A stretch of 64,000 nucleotides of DNA from an uncultured Oxalobacter sp. Its GTDB lineage: Bacteria; Pseudomonadota; Gammaproteobacteria; Burkholderiales; Burkholderiaceae_D. The first letter of the stretch is position 1; every line of letters begins with the position of its first letter. Below, one piece after another: positions 55,399 to 64,000 of this stretch. The notes under the pieces are model-generated. The model saw nothing but the letters and a program-made list of their open reading frames with translations, did no database searches and was not told the DNA's origin. The translations under genes and the position numbers were made by a program. The stretch is taken from assembly GCA_934270705.1 (NCBI GenBank), contig CAKQQG010000002.1, positions 1 to 64,000 on the forward strand, read 5' to 3'.

Positions 55399-56661
55399 CT
55401 AGCCGCCGCGGCGCATGAGATCGAAAAAGTCAGCGTTGTTTTTTGTCGCTTTCATCTTGTCGAGAATAAATTCCATAGCCTCAATCTCATCCATACCATA
55501 AAGCAATTTACGGAGAATCCAGATTTTCTGCAATTGATCCGGCTTGATCAGCAATTCTTCACGTCGTGTACCGGATTTGTTCAGATTGATGGCAGGATAA
55601 ACGCGTTTTTCGGCAAGACGACGTTCCAGATGGACTTCCATATTGCCTGTACCTTTGAATTCTTCGTAAATGACATCATCCATACGACTGCCGGTTTCGA
55701 CCAGTGCAGTGGCGATGATGGTCAGGGAACCGCCTTCTTCCACATTGCGTGCGGCACCGAAAAAGCGTTTCGGACGCTGGAGTGCGTTGGCATCCACGCC
55801 GCCGGTCAAAACCTTGCCTGATGCAGGAATCACGGTGTTGTATGCACGTGCCAGACGGGTAATGGAATCCAGCAGGATGACAACGTCCTTTTTCATTTCT
55901 ACAAGACGTTTGGCTTTTTCAAGAACCATTTCGGCAACCTGGACATGTCGGGTTGCAGGTTCATCGAATGTGGATGCGATCACTTCTCCCCGAACCGAAC
56001 GCTGCATTTCCGTCACTTCTTCGGGACGTTCGTCGATCAGCAAGACGAAAAGGGTGACATCAGGATGGTTGGCGGTAATGGCATGGGCCATGTGTTGCAA
56101 CATGACGGTTTTGCCGGATTTCGGAGAAGCGACCAGCAGACCACGTTGTCCTTTGCCGATCGGCGCGATCATATCGATGATACGACCGGTAATGTTTTCC
56201 TGTGCACTGATGTCCCGTTCCAGTCGTAACGGTTCATCAGGATGCAGGGGCGTCAGGTTTTCAAACAGCATCCGATGCTTGGAGGCTTCCGGCGGCGCGC
56301 CATTGACCTTGTCGACCTTGACCAGTGCAAAATACCGCTCACCATCCTTGGGTGTCCTGACTTCTCCTTCGATGGAGTCTCCGGTGTGCAGGTTGAAGCG
56401 GCGGATCTGGGAAGGCGAAATATAAATATCGTCAGTGGATGCCATGTAGCTGGCATCTGGCGAGCGCAGGAAACCGAAGCCGTCCGGCAGAATTTCGAGC
56501 GCACCATCACCATAGACCTGTTCACCTGCCTTTGCACGTTTTTTCAGAATGGCAAACATCAGTTCCTGTTTGCGCATGCGGGCAGCGTTGTCGATATCAA
56601 GATTGAGTGCCATGTCCAGCAGGGCAGACACGTGCATGGACTTTAATTCGGATAAATGCAT
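55399..56661 (-). CDS. rho: Transcription termination factor Rho
   Basis: A 420-residue hexameric RNA helicase. N-terminal helical part ([18 protein letters not shown]), the RNA-binding cold-shock domain ([22 protein letters not shown], near 57), then RecA fold with Walker [14 protein letters not shown] (near 180), Walker [19 protein letters not shown] and the Q/R loops ([23 protein letters not shown]). The end (MRRGG) is standard. trxA is upstream on the same strand, as in E. coli and Burkholderia. Confidence 0.98.
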   Translation of the reverse strand: MHLSELKSMHVSALLDMALNLDIDNAARMRKQELMFAILKKRAKAGEQVYGDGALEILPDGFGFLRSPDASYMASTDDIYISPSQIRRFNLHTGDSIEGEVRTPKDGERYFALVKVDKVNGAPPEASKHRMLFENLTPLHPDEPLRLERDISAQENITGRIIDMIAPIGKGQRGLLVASPKSGKTVMLQHMAHAITANHPDVTLFVLLIDERPEEVTEMQRSVRGEVIASTFDEPATRHVQVAEMVLEKAKRLVEMKKDVVILLDSITRLARAYNTVIPASGKVLTGGVDANALQRPKRFFGAARNVEEGGSLTIIATALVETGSRMDDVIYEEFKGTGNMEVHLERRLAEKRVYPAINLNKSGTRREELLIKPDQLQKIWILRKLLYGMDEIEAMEFILDKMKATKNNADFFDLMRRGG

Positions 56662-56771
56662 AATCTAAAACTTAATGGTTCACAACCAGAGAAAACAAGA
56701 TGTGCGTTACAGCAGATGGATGATTACGATGTATGGCATGGCGGCGGGAACTGCCGCCATGTGGCAGGCGG

Positions 56772-57098
56772 TCAGATGTTGCTGTCGATGAAAGCGATCA
56801 ACTGGCTTTTGCTCAGCGCCCCTACTTTCTGGGCGGCAACCGTGCCGTTTTTGAACAGGATCAGTGTCGGAATACCGCGGATACCGAATCTTGCCGGGGT
56901 GACCTGGTTCGAATCGACATCCATCTTGGCGAAAGTGACCTTGCCAGCGTATTCACGTGAGACTTCGTCGAAGATCGGCGCAACCATTTTGCATGGCCCG
57001 CACCAGGTCGCCCAGAAATCGACCAGAACCGGTTTGTCGGACTTGAGTACATCTGCATCGAAAGATGTGTCGCTGATTGTCTTGATAGTGTCTGTCAT
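56772..57098 (-). CDS. trxA: Thioredoxin 1
   Basis: A 108-residue redox protein of normal length. The active-site WCGPC motif places Cys at 33 and 36, followed by KMVAPIFDE and the cis-Pro segment [14 protein letters not shown]. It reduces protein disulfides in the cytosol with TrxB. It is transcribed towards rho, which starts 110 bases downstream. Confidence 0.98.
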   Translation of the reverse strand: MTDTIKTISDTSFDADVLKSDKPVLVDFWATWCGPCKMVAPIFDEVSREYAGKVTFAKMDVDSNQVTPARFGIRGIPTLILFKNGTVAAQKVGALSKSQLIAFIDSNI

Positions 57099-57419
57099 AA
57101 TATCTTCGGTAAATGAAGGGAGTGTCTGTCAAAAAACCGTCGTATCGGATAAACGTATCTGCAAGACCTTGCTTGTTCCAATGAACGAATGGCGGATGAT
57201 TGTGGCAGATGAATGCTGGTCGTGCAGAAAACGCTGTATTTGAATAAAGTGGTATGAACGTTATTTTAACGGATACCGGATGCAAAAGATAATGCCGACA
57301 TCAATAAACAGCGGATTGATTATAACCAAAAACGGAAAAGATGAGATATCAATGCCGTTTTTTACGCCGCATTCAGGCTGCCTGTTGTGCTTGTGACGAA
57401 AAGGCGACCTGTCGGTTCT
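57099..57419. other. Intergenic region, no gene
   Basis: A 321-base interval between trxA (promoter side) and the 3' end of the efflux operon. No RNA gene, repeat or strong terminator is visible; a weak inverted repeat near 57400-57415 might end the efflux transcript. Confidence 0.45.
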
Positions 57420-58877
57420 TTATTGCGCGAATTCCTGCTGTGCCTCCGCCGTTTTTTGCGGTGCATCCGGCACATTTTCAGGCTTGACAAGCCCGCCACC
57501 CAGTGCACGATACAGTTCCACGGTATTGACCAGGCGCATCAGACGTGCATCGACCAGAGATTGTTCTGCTGCGAATTGTTGACGCTGCGCATCGAATACT
57601 TCCAGCGAACTGGCAATGCCGTTGTCGTAGCGTGCCAGTGACAGTCTCAGGCGATCCGTTTCCGAAGCAAGAACGGCTGCTTGTGCCTTGACCTGTTCAT
57701 TGAGCCAGTCACGTGCCATCAGGGCATCTGCCACTTCGCGGAATGCAACCTGAATGGTTTTTTCATATTCAGCCACGGCGATGTTCTTGCGTGCTTCGGC
57801 AAGATCGAGGTTGGCGATATTGCGGCCGGCATCGAAAATCGGCAAGGTCAGGGCCGGCATGAAGGTCCACGCGCCAGTACCTGCATCGAAAAGGCCGGAC
57901 AGGCTTGGGCTGGCTGTTCCCGCAAATGCTGTCAGGGTGATACGCGGGAAAAAGGCTGCCCTGGCTGCGCCTATATTGGCATTGGCGGCTTTCAGAAGCT
58001 GTTCGTATTGCCGGATATCCGGGCGGTTTTCCAAAAGTTCGGAAGGAAGTCCTGCAGGAATGTCCTGCATGATGTCATCTTCGGACAGATCATGTGCGGG
58101 CGGCAGATTTTCGATACGCTTTCCACCGATCAGCACGACCAATGCATTTTCCGTCTGTGCCCGTTCCCGTTGCAGCGCAGACAGCGAAACCAAGGCGGAT
58201 TGCATCAACGTTTCGTACTGGCGCAATTCAAGTGCGGATGACGCGCCGACTTCATAGCGTTTTTGCATCAGCTCATACGATTGTTTGTAGGATTCGTATG
58301 ACTGGCGGGCCAGTTCGATCTGTTTTGCCTGTGCACGTTCAGTCAGATAGGTTTTTGCGACTTCGGAAACCAGACTGATATAGGCGGAACGTTGCGCTTC
58401 TTCGGTCGCCAGATATTCAGCCAGCGCAGCATCGGTCAGGCTTTTGACGCGACCGAAGAAGTCCAGCTCGAATGCCGAGATACCAAGACCGACGCGGTAG
58501 TTGCCCTGCGTGACCATAGTATCGCCAGAAGAGAGGCTGCCGATCGTTCTGGATCTTGATGCTTCGCCTTCGACCTGAAAAGTCGGCAGACGATCTGCCC
58601 ATTGTACGTTGTACAAGGCACGCGCTTCTTCGATACGCAGCGCTGTAATCCGCAGATCGCGGTTATTTTCAATGGCGGCTGCGATCAAGGCACGCAGACG
58701 GGGTTCGTGAAAAAATTCGTTCCAGCCGATTTTCGAAGCCGGTGTCTGTCCGGAAGCGTCGGGTTTTCCGGGAAATGTTTCCTCTACTGGCGCATCCGGA
58801 CGGATATAAGTGGGCGCCATACTGCAACTTGAGAGAATACCGGCGACAAGCAGGGCCAGCGTACACTTTTTAATCAT
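57420..58877 (-). CDS. RND efflux outer-membrane factor, NodT/OprM family lipoprotein
   Basis: About 485 residues forming the TolC-like outer-membrane channel of the pump. Lipoprotein signal with lipobox ILSSCS, then two repeats of the OEP (outer membrane efflux) domain with long alpha-helices; the RNNRDLRITALRIEEARALYNVQWADRLP and YRVGLGISAFELDFFGRV stretches are typical, as is the RPDIRQYEQLLKAANANIGAARAAFFPRITL second repeat. The start at 58877 (MIKKC) overlaps the end of the pump gene by eight bases, so it is translationally coupled. Confidence 0.95.
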   Translation of the reverse strand: MIKKCTLALLVAGILSSCSMAPTYIRPDAPVEETFPGKPDASGQTPASKIGWNEFFHEPRLRALIAAAIENNRDLRITALRIEEARALYNVQWADRLPTFQVEGEASRSRTIGSLSSGDTMVTQGNYRVGLGISAFELDFFGRVKSLTDAALAEYLATEEAQRSAYISLVSEVAKTYLTERAQAKQIELARQSYESYKQSYELMQKRYEVGASSALELRQYETLMQSALVSLSALQRERAQTENALVVLIGGKRIENLPPAHDLSEDDIMQDIPAGLPSELLENRPDIRQYEQLLKAANANIGAARAAFFPRITLTAFAGTASPSLSGLFDAGTGAWTFMPALTLPIFDAGRNIANLDLAEARKNIAVAEYEKTIQVAFREVADALMARDWLNEQVKAQAAVLASETDRLRLSLARYDNGIASSLEVFDAQRQQFAAEQSLVDARLMRLVNTVELYRALGGGLVKPENVPDAPQKTAEAQQEFAQ

Positions 58878-61800
58878 CTGTTTTGTCCTTCTTGTTTGCA
58901 CGGCTCAGGAAGTCCAGTGCAAGTTTCCAGGGTTTTTTCCGGTCTTGCGTATTATTGCGTGCATACATGGCCTGTTGGCGCTTGTTGTCGCTGAAAATGG
59001 AACGTACGACAATGAAGAAGATCGGCACCAGATAGACTGCCAGAACGGTTGCCGTAATCATGCCGAACAGCACGCCTGTCCCGATGGCTTGCTGTGAGGC
59101 GGCACCTGCCCCTGACGCGATGGTCAACGGGATGACACCCAAAATAAATGCCATGGACGTCATGATGATAGGACGGAAACGCAGACGGACGGCTTCCAGT
59201 GTCGAACGGATCAAACCTTTGCCCTGTGCTTGCAAATCCTTGGCGAATTCGACGATCAGAATGGCGTTCTTGGCAGACAGACCGATGGTTGCGATCAGCC
59301 CAACCTTGAAATATACGTCATTGGGCATGCCGCGCAGGAACATGCCGGCCAGTGCGCCGATGACGCCAAGCGGTACCACGAGCAGCACGGCGATCGGAAT
59401 CGTGGTGCTTTCATACAGCGCAGCCAGACAGAGGAACACAGCCAAAAGGGACAAAGCGTAAAGCATCGGCGCCTGTGAGCCGGATGTTTGTTCTTCCAGT
59501 GACTGACCTGTCCATTCGTAACCGAAGCCGGAAGGAAGCTGCTGCATAAGCGAGACCATTTCATTCATGGCATCACCCGTGCTGTAGCCATCTGCCGGCG
59601 TACCGGTGATACGCATGGCCGGATAGCCATTGTAACGGATCAACTGAATTGGCGCCTTTGTCCATTCCGTCGAGGAAAAGGCAGAAAACGGCACCATTGT
59701 TCCGGACGCATTGCGGACATAGATATTTTTGATATCGTCAGGCGTCATACGTTCGTTTGCCTCAAGCTGGACAATAACTCGCTGTTGTCGTCCGGTGCTG
59801 TCGAAATCGTTGACATAATTGGAACCAAGCGCTGTCGAAAGGGTGGTGTTGATGTCTTCAAACGAGACGCCCAGTGCATTGGCCTTTTCACGGTCGATTT
59901 TCAATGAAAGCTGCGGTGCGTTTTCCATACCATCGAAACGGACGTTTTTCAGTACCTTGCTTTCACGTGCGAGCTGGAGCAGCTGATCGCGTGCGGCAGT
60001 CAGCGCCTTGTTGCCCAGATCGGCACGATCCTGCAATCGGAAGACGAAACCTGTTTCGTTACCCAGTTCCCGGATAGGCGGCGGGTTCATCGGGAAGACG
60101 ATGGCATCGCGGATTTTTGAAAAACGTGCAAAGGCGCGTTTGATGATTTCACTGGCAGAGCTGTCGGAATCACGTTCACCCCAATCTTTCAGGGTGACGA
60201 ATGCCAGGCCGCCGTTCTGTGCACTTCCTGAAAAACTGTGACCGACAACCGTCACGACACCGTCGATTCCGGGTTCCTTCGAGAACTGGTCTTCGACCAC
60301 TTTCAGGGCTTCCAGTGTTCTGGCCTGTGTCGCGCCGGCAGGTAGCTGAACGTTGGTATAGATATAACCCTGATCGTCATCGGGCAAAAAGGCGGTCGGC
60401 AGTTTCCAGAACATGAAGGCGGTACACAAAACGATCGCACCATAAATCACGATATAGCGGGTGATTTTGCCGAACATCTTCGAGACCTGACGTTCATACG
60501 TCATGGTCATGCTGTGGAAACGACGGTTGAACCAGCCGAAAAAGCCTTTTTTCTCGCTATGGGCATTCGGATCGACAGGTTTCAGGATCGTTGCACACAA
60601 TGCCGGTGTTAGCGACAACGCGAGAAAAGCGGAAAATATCATCGAGGCGACCAGCGAAATGGAGAATTGCCGGTAGATACGACCGACAGAACCGCTGAAA
60701 AAGGCCATCGGAATGAAAACGGCCGTCAGCACTGTCGAAATACCGACGATAGCGCCGGTGATCTGGCCCATGGCCTTGTATGTCGCCTCACGGGGTGAGA
60801 GACCCTCTTCCGTCATGATACGTTCAACGTTTTCCACGACAACGATCGCGTCGTCGATCAGGATACCGATCGCCAGCACCATACCGAACATAGTCAGCAT
60901 GTTGATCGAGAACCCAAGCGCTTTCATGACGATGAAGGTTCCCATCAACGCGATAGGCACCACGACAGTCGGAATGATCGTGTACCGGAAATTTTGCAGA
61001 AACAGGTACATGATGACGAATACCAGAAAGACGCCTTCGAGCAAGGTCTTTACCACTTCATGGATGGATGCGCTGACGAATTTCGAAGTATCGTTCTGGA
61101 TACTGTATGCGACTCCTTCCGGAAAATACTTGGACAGTTCTTTCATTTTTTCCCGGACAGCGGTCATGGTCGCAATCGTGTTGGCGGTTGCAGTCGGCTG
61201 GATACCGAAGCCTGAAGACGGTTTGCCGTTCAGACGAGTGTATTTTTCATAGGTTCTGCCGCCCAGCTCAATACGTGCGACATCTTTCAGGCGGACAACC
61301 GAACCGTCGGTGTTGGCGCGCAAAATGATGTTTTCGAATTCTTCCACGGTTTGCAGCTGACCATGGACATCCACGTTCGCACTGAATGTTTCCGTCCCGA
61401 CGTTGGGCGGGAATGCCGTTGCACCGGATGATACGACAGCGTTCTGGTTTTTGATCGCGTTGGCAACATCACCGGCCGTCAGGTTCAGACCGGTAAGCTT
61501 GATCGGATCGATCCAGACACGCATGGCCTTTTCCGTACCGAACACGGTCGCATCACCGACACCTGGAAGACGTTTGATTTCATAGAGAACGTTACGGTAG
61601 ATGTAGTCGCCGAGATCGATAGGCGTCATGCGCCCGTCTGTCGAATACAGATTGATGATCGCCATGAAGTTGTTGCGCGACTTGTTGATGGTGACGCCTT
61701 GTTGCATGACGGCGTCAGGCAGTCGGGATTCGACGCGTTTGAGACGGTTCAGTACGTCGACCGCAGCCAGTTCGACGTCGGTTTCAGGGGTAAAGGACAA

Positions 61801-62070
61801 GGTGATCTTGCCGGTACCTGTCGCACTTTCCGATTCGAAATACTGAAGACCTGTCGCACCGTTCATTTCCAGTTCGATAATCTGGATGACACTGTCTTCC
61901 ACCGTCTTGGCCGTGGCGCCAGGATAGGTTACGGAAACCGTGACCTGAGGCGGTGCCACGTTAGGATATTGCGAAATCGGCAGATTCAGAATGGACAGGA
62001 TGCCGCCCAGCGTAATGAAGATTGCAATAACCCAAGCAAAAATAGGGCGATCAATAAAAAATCTTGCCAT
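58870..62070 (-). CDS. RND multidrug efflux pump, AcrB/TtgB (HAE-1) type
   Basis: A 1,066-residue inner-membrane proton-driven pump. Twelve membrane segments in two halves with two large periplasmic loops; start MARFFIDRPIFAWVIAIFITLGG. The proton-relay aspartates lie in GILIDDAIVVVENVERIM (D406, D407, one residue earlier than E. coli AcrB D407/D408). The periplasmic docking and porter segments are intact and the length is normal. GAGGGA precedes the ATG. The adaptor stop is 21 bases upstream. Confidence 0.97.
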   Translation of the reverse strand: MARFFIDRPIFAWVIAIFITLGGILSILNLPISQYPNVAPPQVTVSVTYPGATAKTVEDSVIQIIELEMNGATGLQYFESESATGTGKITLSFTPETDVELAAVDVLNRLKRVESRLPDAVMQQGVTINKSRNNFMAIINLYSTDGRMTPIDLGDYIYRNVLYEIKRLPGVGDATVFGTEKAMRVWIDPIKLTGLNLTAGDVANAIKNQNAVVSSGATAFPPNVGTETFSANVDVHGQLQTVEEFENIILRANTDGSVVRLKDVARIELGGRTYEKYTRLNGKPSSGFGIQPTATANTIATMTAVREKMKELSKYFPEGVAYSIQNDTSKFVSASIHEVVKTLLEGVFLVFVIMYLFLQNFRYTIIPTVVVPIALMGTFIVMKALGFSINMLTMFGMVLAIGILIDDAIVVVENVERIMTEEGLSPREATYKAMGQITGAIVGISTVLTAVFIPMAFFSGSVGRIYRQFSISLVASMIFSAFLALSLTPALCATILKPVDPNAHSEKKGFFGWFNRRFHSMTMTYERQVSKMFGKITRYIVIYGAIVLCTAFMFWKLPTAFLPDDDQGYIYTNVQLPAGATQARTLEALKVVEDQFSKEPGIDGVVTVVGHSFSGSAQNGGLAFVTLKDWGERDSDSSASEIIKRAFARFSKIRDAIVFPMNPPPIRELGNETGFVFRLQDRADLGNKALTAARDQLLQLARESKVLKNVRFDGMENAPQLSLKIDREKANALGVSFEDINTTLSTALGSNYVNDFDSTGRQQRVIVQLEANERMTPDDIKNIYVRNASGTMVPFSAFSSTEWTKAPIQLIRYNGYPAMRITGTPADGYSTGDAMNEMVSLMQQLPSGFGYEWTGQSLEEQTSGSQAPMLYALSLLAVFLCLAALYESTTIPIAVLLVVPLGVIGALAGMFLRGMPNDVYFKVGLIATIGLSAKNAILIVEFAKDLQAQGKGLIRSTLEAVRLRFRPIIMTSMAFILGVIPLTIASGAGAASQQAIGTGVLFGMITATVLAVYLVPIFFIVVRSIFSDNKRQQAMYARNNTQDRKKPWKLALDFLSRANKKDKTDD

Positions 62071-62090
62071 ACGATATTCCCTCTTTTTGC

Positions 62091-63389
62091 CTATTCAGCA
62101 GCGGATTTGGCAGCCGGTTGGGGCGTTCCGGTGTTTTGCTGCGGAGTAATCGTTGACGCAGTATTTTCTGTGGCCGCACTTTCACGAATCGTCTGTCCGT
62201 TTTCAAGCGGCTGGGCGGCTGTCTGGGGCTGTTCTGCAGGCATTGCTTTCGGTTTGAGCGGATCTTCCCATGGAACGGCACGAACTGGTGCTCCCGCCTT
62301 GATTTTCTGAAGGCCCTCGACAACAACACGGTCACCCGGCTTCAAACCTTCCAGAACCTCCCACGAAGCACCTACAGCAGCACCGGTCTTGACCTTGCGG
62401 ACTTCGACCTTGTCTTCATTGTTGAGGACCATGACGGTAGATCCGTCATTGGCGCGGATGACGGCCTGTTGCGGAACGGTGATGGCGTTTTCATTGATTG
62501 CCTGTTGCATGCGTGCGCGGACATACATGCCTGGCAGAACCATGTTGTCCGGATTGGGGAACAGTGCGCGGATAGTCAGTTCGCCGGTAGTCGGGTCAAC
62601 CGTGATGTCGGAAAAGAGCAGTTTGCCGGTATGGTTGAAAATCGTGCCGTCTTCCATGACCATGGTGACTTTCAGACCGGATTTGTCGGCATCCTTGAGC
62701 ATGCCAGCCTGCATCATCTGGCGCAGCTTCAGCAGTTCCGCACTGGATTGCGTCAAGTTCAGGTAAATCGGATCGATTTGCTGGATGGTCGCCAGAAGTG
62801 TTGCCTCGTTCTGGCCGACCAGTGCGCCTTCCGTGACCATCTGGCGCCCGATTCTGCCTGAAATCGGAGCGGTGACCCGCGCATATTCCAGATTCAGGTT
62901 GGCTCTGACCAGTTCGGCTTTTGCTGCATCGACATCAGCGGCAGCCTGTTGCTGTGCGGCGACGGCATCGTCATATTCCTGTTTGCTGACGGCATTGATC
63001 TTGACCAGCGGCGTGTAGCGTTTCAGTTTCAAATCCGCCTGAACCAGATTGGCTTTCGCGCGTGCCAGTGCTGCCTTGGCACTCTGGACAGCAGCCTGAT
63101 AGTCCCGCGGATCGATCTGGAACAGGAGTTGTCCCTGTTTGACATAGGAACCTTCTTCGAATGCACGTTTGAGGATGATGCCAGGGACTCGTGCGCGGAC
63201 TTCTGCAGTACGGTAAGACTCGATTCTTCCAGGCAATTCGTTTTCGATCGCCATTTTTTCCGGAGTGATCGTCACAAAGGCCGCTTCAGGCAACGGAGCC
63301 GGTGGCGCTTCCTTTTCACCGCAGGCAGCGAGCAGCGTGACGGCGATGAAAACGGCGCTTGCATTTCTGAAAATGGAAAAAGGTTTCAT
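62091..63389 (-). CDS. RND efflux periplasmic adaptor, AcrA/TtgA type
   Basis: A 432-residue membrane-fusion lipoprotein (lipobox LLAACG). Order: lipoyl half-domain (VKQGQLLFQIDPRDYQAAV), alpha-hairpin (AKAALARAKANLVQADLKLKRY ... VAAQQQAAADVDAAKAEL), second lipoyl half, beta-barrel and membrane-proximal domain (EVLEGLKPGDRVVVEGLQKIKAGAPVRA). The C-terminal ~55 residues are Ala/Pro/Gln/Thr-rich. First gene of the leftward pump operon; it is divergent from the TetR-family gene, which probably represses it. Confidence 0.96.
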   Translation of the reverse strand: MKPFSIFRNASAVFIAVTLLAACGEKEAPPAPLPEAAFVTITPEKMAIENELPGRIESYRTAEVRARVPGIILKRAFEEGSYVKQGQLLFQIDPRDYQAAVQSAKAALARAKANLVQADLKLKRYTPLVKINAVSKQEYDDAVAAQQQAAADVDAAKAELVRANLNLEYARVTAPISGRIGRQMVTEGALVGQNEATLLATIQQIDPIYLNLTQSSAELLKLRQMMQAGMLKDADKSGLKVTMVMEDGTIFNHTGKLLFSDITVDPTTGELTIRALFPNPDNMVLPGMYVRARMQQAINENAITVPQQAVIRANDGSTVMVLNNEDKVEVRKVKTGAAVGASWEVLEGLKPGDRVVVEGLQKIKAGAPVRAVPWEDPLKPKAMPAEQPQTAAQPLENGQTIRESAATENTASTITPQQNTGTPQPAAKSAAE

Positions 63390-63491
63390 GGGTCTTTAAA
63401 AGAAAATGGATCCATTTCCCGTCGGAACAGGAATCTGGGAGCTTGTGTAAACAGTTAACTGCGCCATCTCACATGACGGAGACGACAAAAT

Positions 63492-63515
63492 AACATACAA
63501 TCATGAATGTATTTA
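63492..63515. promoter_or_regulatory. AcrR/TtgR-like operator palindrome
   Basis: A 24-base imperfect palindrome (18 of 24 positions symmetric) centred on TCATGA: AACATACAATCATGAATGTATTTA. It resembles the known E. coli AcrR operator (TACATACATTTGTGAATGTATGTA). It lies between the divergent adaptor and regulator genes, about 100 bases from each start. A second small repeat TTACA-TAT-TGTAA (63574-63586) lies just before the regulator's ribosome binding site. Confidence 0.7.
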
Positions 63516-63598
63516 AATGATTCTGCGCATTATCTGTCAGAAATGCTTTTCTCGCAACAAGCTTAATAATTTGTTACATATTGTAAATCGGGAGTCTT

Positions 63599-64000
63599 AT
63601 GGAACGTGCCGGCAGGAAAAAGACACTGGAAACCCGTGATCGCATTCTGGACGCGGCAGAAGATGTGTTCAATGAATGCGGATATTCGAATACGACCCTT
63701 AACGAAATTGCGGAGGCCGCCGGTTTGACGCGCGGAGCGATCTACTGGCATTTCAAAAACAAGGAAGATCTTTTTCAGGCCATGTGCCTGCGGATACGGG
63801 AACCCATGGATGCGTTGATCGAGGGGATTGTGGAAAAAGATGTAAACGATCCCATCGCCCAACTGAGCAGGACGCATGAAACCATCATGCTGGAAGTCAT
63901 CAACAATCCGCATTACCGGAGAGTGTTGAATATCCTGTTCCATAAATGCGAATTCACGCGCGAGACGGATCAGATCGTCATCCAGCAAAAGGAATGGTAT
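63599..64000 (+). CDS. TetR/AcrR-family regulator of the efflux operon (cut by the window edge)
   Basis: Only the first 134 codons are in the window, and the frame is still open at the right edge. The start MERAGRKKTLETRDRILDAA, the helix-turn-helix TTLNEIAEAAGLTRGAIYWHFKNKEDLF and the following ligand-domain helices (EPMDALIEGIVEKD, NPHYRRVLNILFHKCEFTRETD) match AcrR/TtgR. GGGAG precedes the ATG by four bases. It is divergent from the adaptor gene across the palindromic operator; a repressor released by toxic compounds is the expected role. Confidence 0.9.
   Translation, partial: MERAGRKKTLETRDRILDAAEDVFNECGYSNTTLNEIAEAAGLTRGAIYWHFKNKEDLFQAMCLRIREPMDALIEGIVEKDVNDPIAQLSRTHETIMLEVINNPHYRRVLNILFHKCEFTRETDQIVIQQKEWY

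Noticed and set aside
1..64000. CRISPR arrays, insertion sequences, prophage genes or riboswitches
   Set aside because: No direct-repeat arrays, transposase motifs, phage structural genes or conserved riboswitch cores were seen.

Overview
The window looks like a core-genome segment of a betaproteobacterium of the order Burkholderiales. The best guess is Oxalobacteraceae, possibly Oxalobacter, because of moderate GC and recognisable gene neighbourhoods: pepA/lptF/lptG, psd-pssA-leuA, rpsO-pnp, and lpxH-ppiB-cysS-alkA-accA-tilS-lysC. The genus is inferred from content and gene order only; no database search was possible. No prophage, transposon, CRISPR array or integron is visible. Most genes are intact housekeeping genes.

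Layout. 0-4 kb: tRNA-Arg, an exported TPR protein, folA, a BON lipoprotein and a 645-base gene-poor stretch. 4-6.2 kb: an AAA ATPase of unknown role followed by a small exported Lys-rich protein. 6.2-11.1 kb: pepA divergent from lptF-lptG (LPS export), then a CysB-type regulator. 11.1-17.9 kb: hrpA divergent from argA, then yggX, an Hsp20 and a PEBP-like protein. 17.9-20.8 kb: a second Hsp20 in operon with lon. 21.1-24.5 kb: psd (TTG start), pssA and leuA, the last behind a leader with a possible attenuator peptide. 24.5-25.6 kb: two tandem paralogous lipoproteins. 25.8-29.6 kb: rpsO, pnp and a quinone oxidoreductase. 29.6-32.8 kb: trmB, gltS, a broken C-terminal coding remnant and tRNA-Leu. 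32.9-36.9 kb: rnr (TTG start), rlmB, cysE. 37.1-44.1 kb: two giant tandem AsmA-like DUF748 proteins. 44.1-53.1 kb: a glycosylase, lpxH, ppiB, cysS, a second glycosylase, accA, tilS, lysC and a universal stress protein. 53.4-57.1 kb: a nitronate-monooxygenase-like flavoprotein, a ligand-poor rubrerythrin-like protein, rho and trxA. 57.4-64 kb: an RND efflux operon (adaptor, pump, outer-membrane factor) divergent from a TetR/AcrR regulator cut by the window edge, with an AcrR-like operator between them.

Functionally the window is rich in envelope biogenesis (LptFG, LpxH, Psd, PssA, the DUF748 pair, lipoproteins, RND pump), proteostasis (Lon, two Hsp20, PpiB, TrxA), RNA metabolism (PNPase, RNase R, HrpA, Rho, TrmB, RlmB, TilS) and amino-acid synthesis (ArgA, LeuA, CysE, LysC). 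I do not see a clear new multi-gene system. The observations most worth following are an extra copy of a ~143-residue module in the second DUF748 protein, the AAA/small-exported-protein pair, a leuA whose motifs recall Bacteroidetes enzymes at a betaproteobacterial locus, the possible leuA leader peptide, and the rubrerythrin-like protein that has lost several iron ligands.
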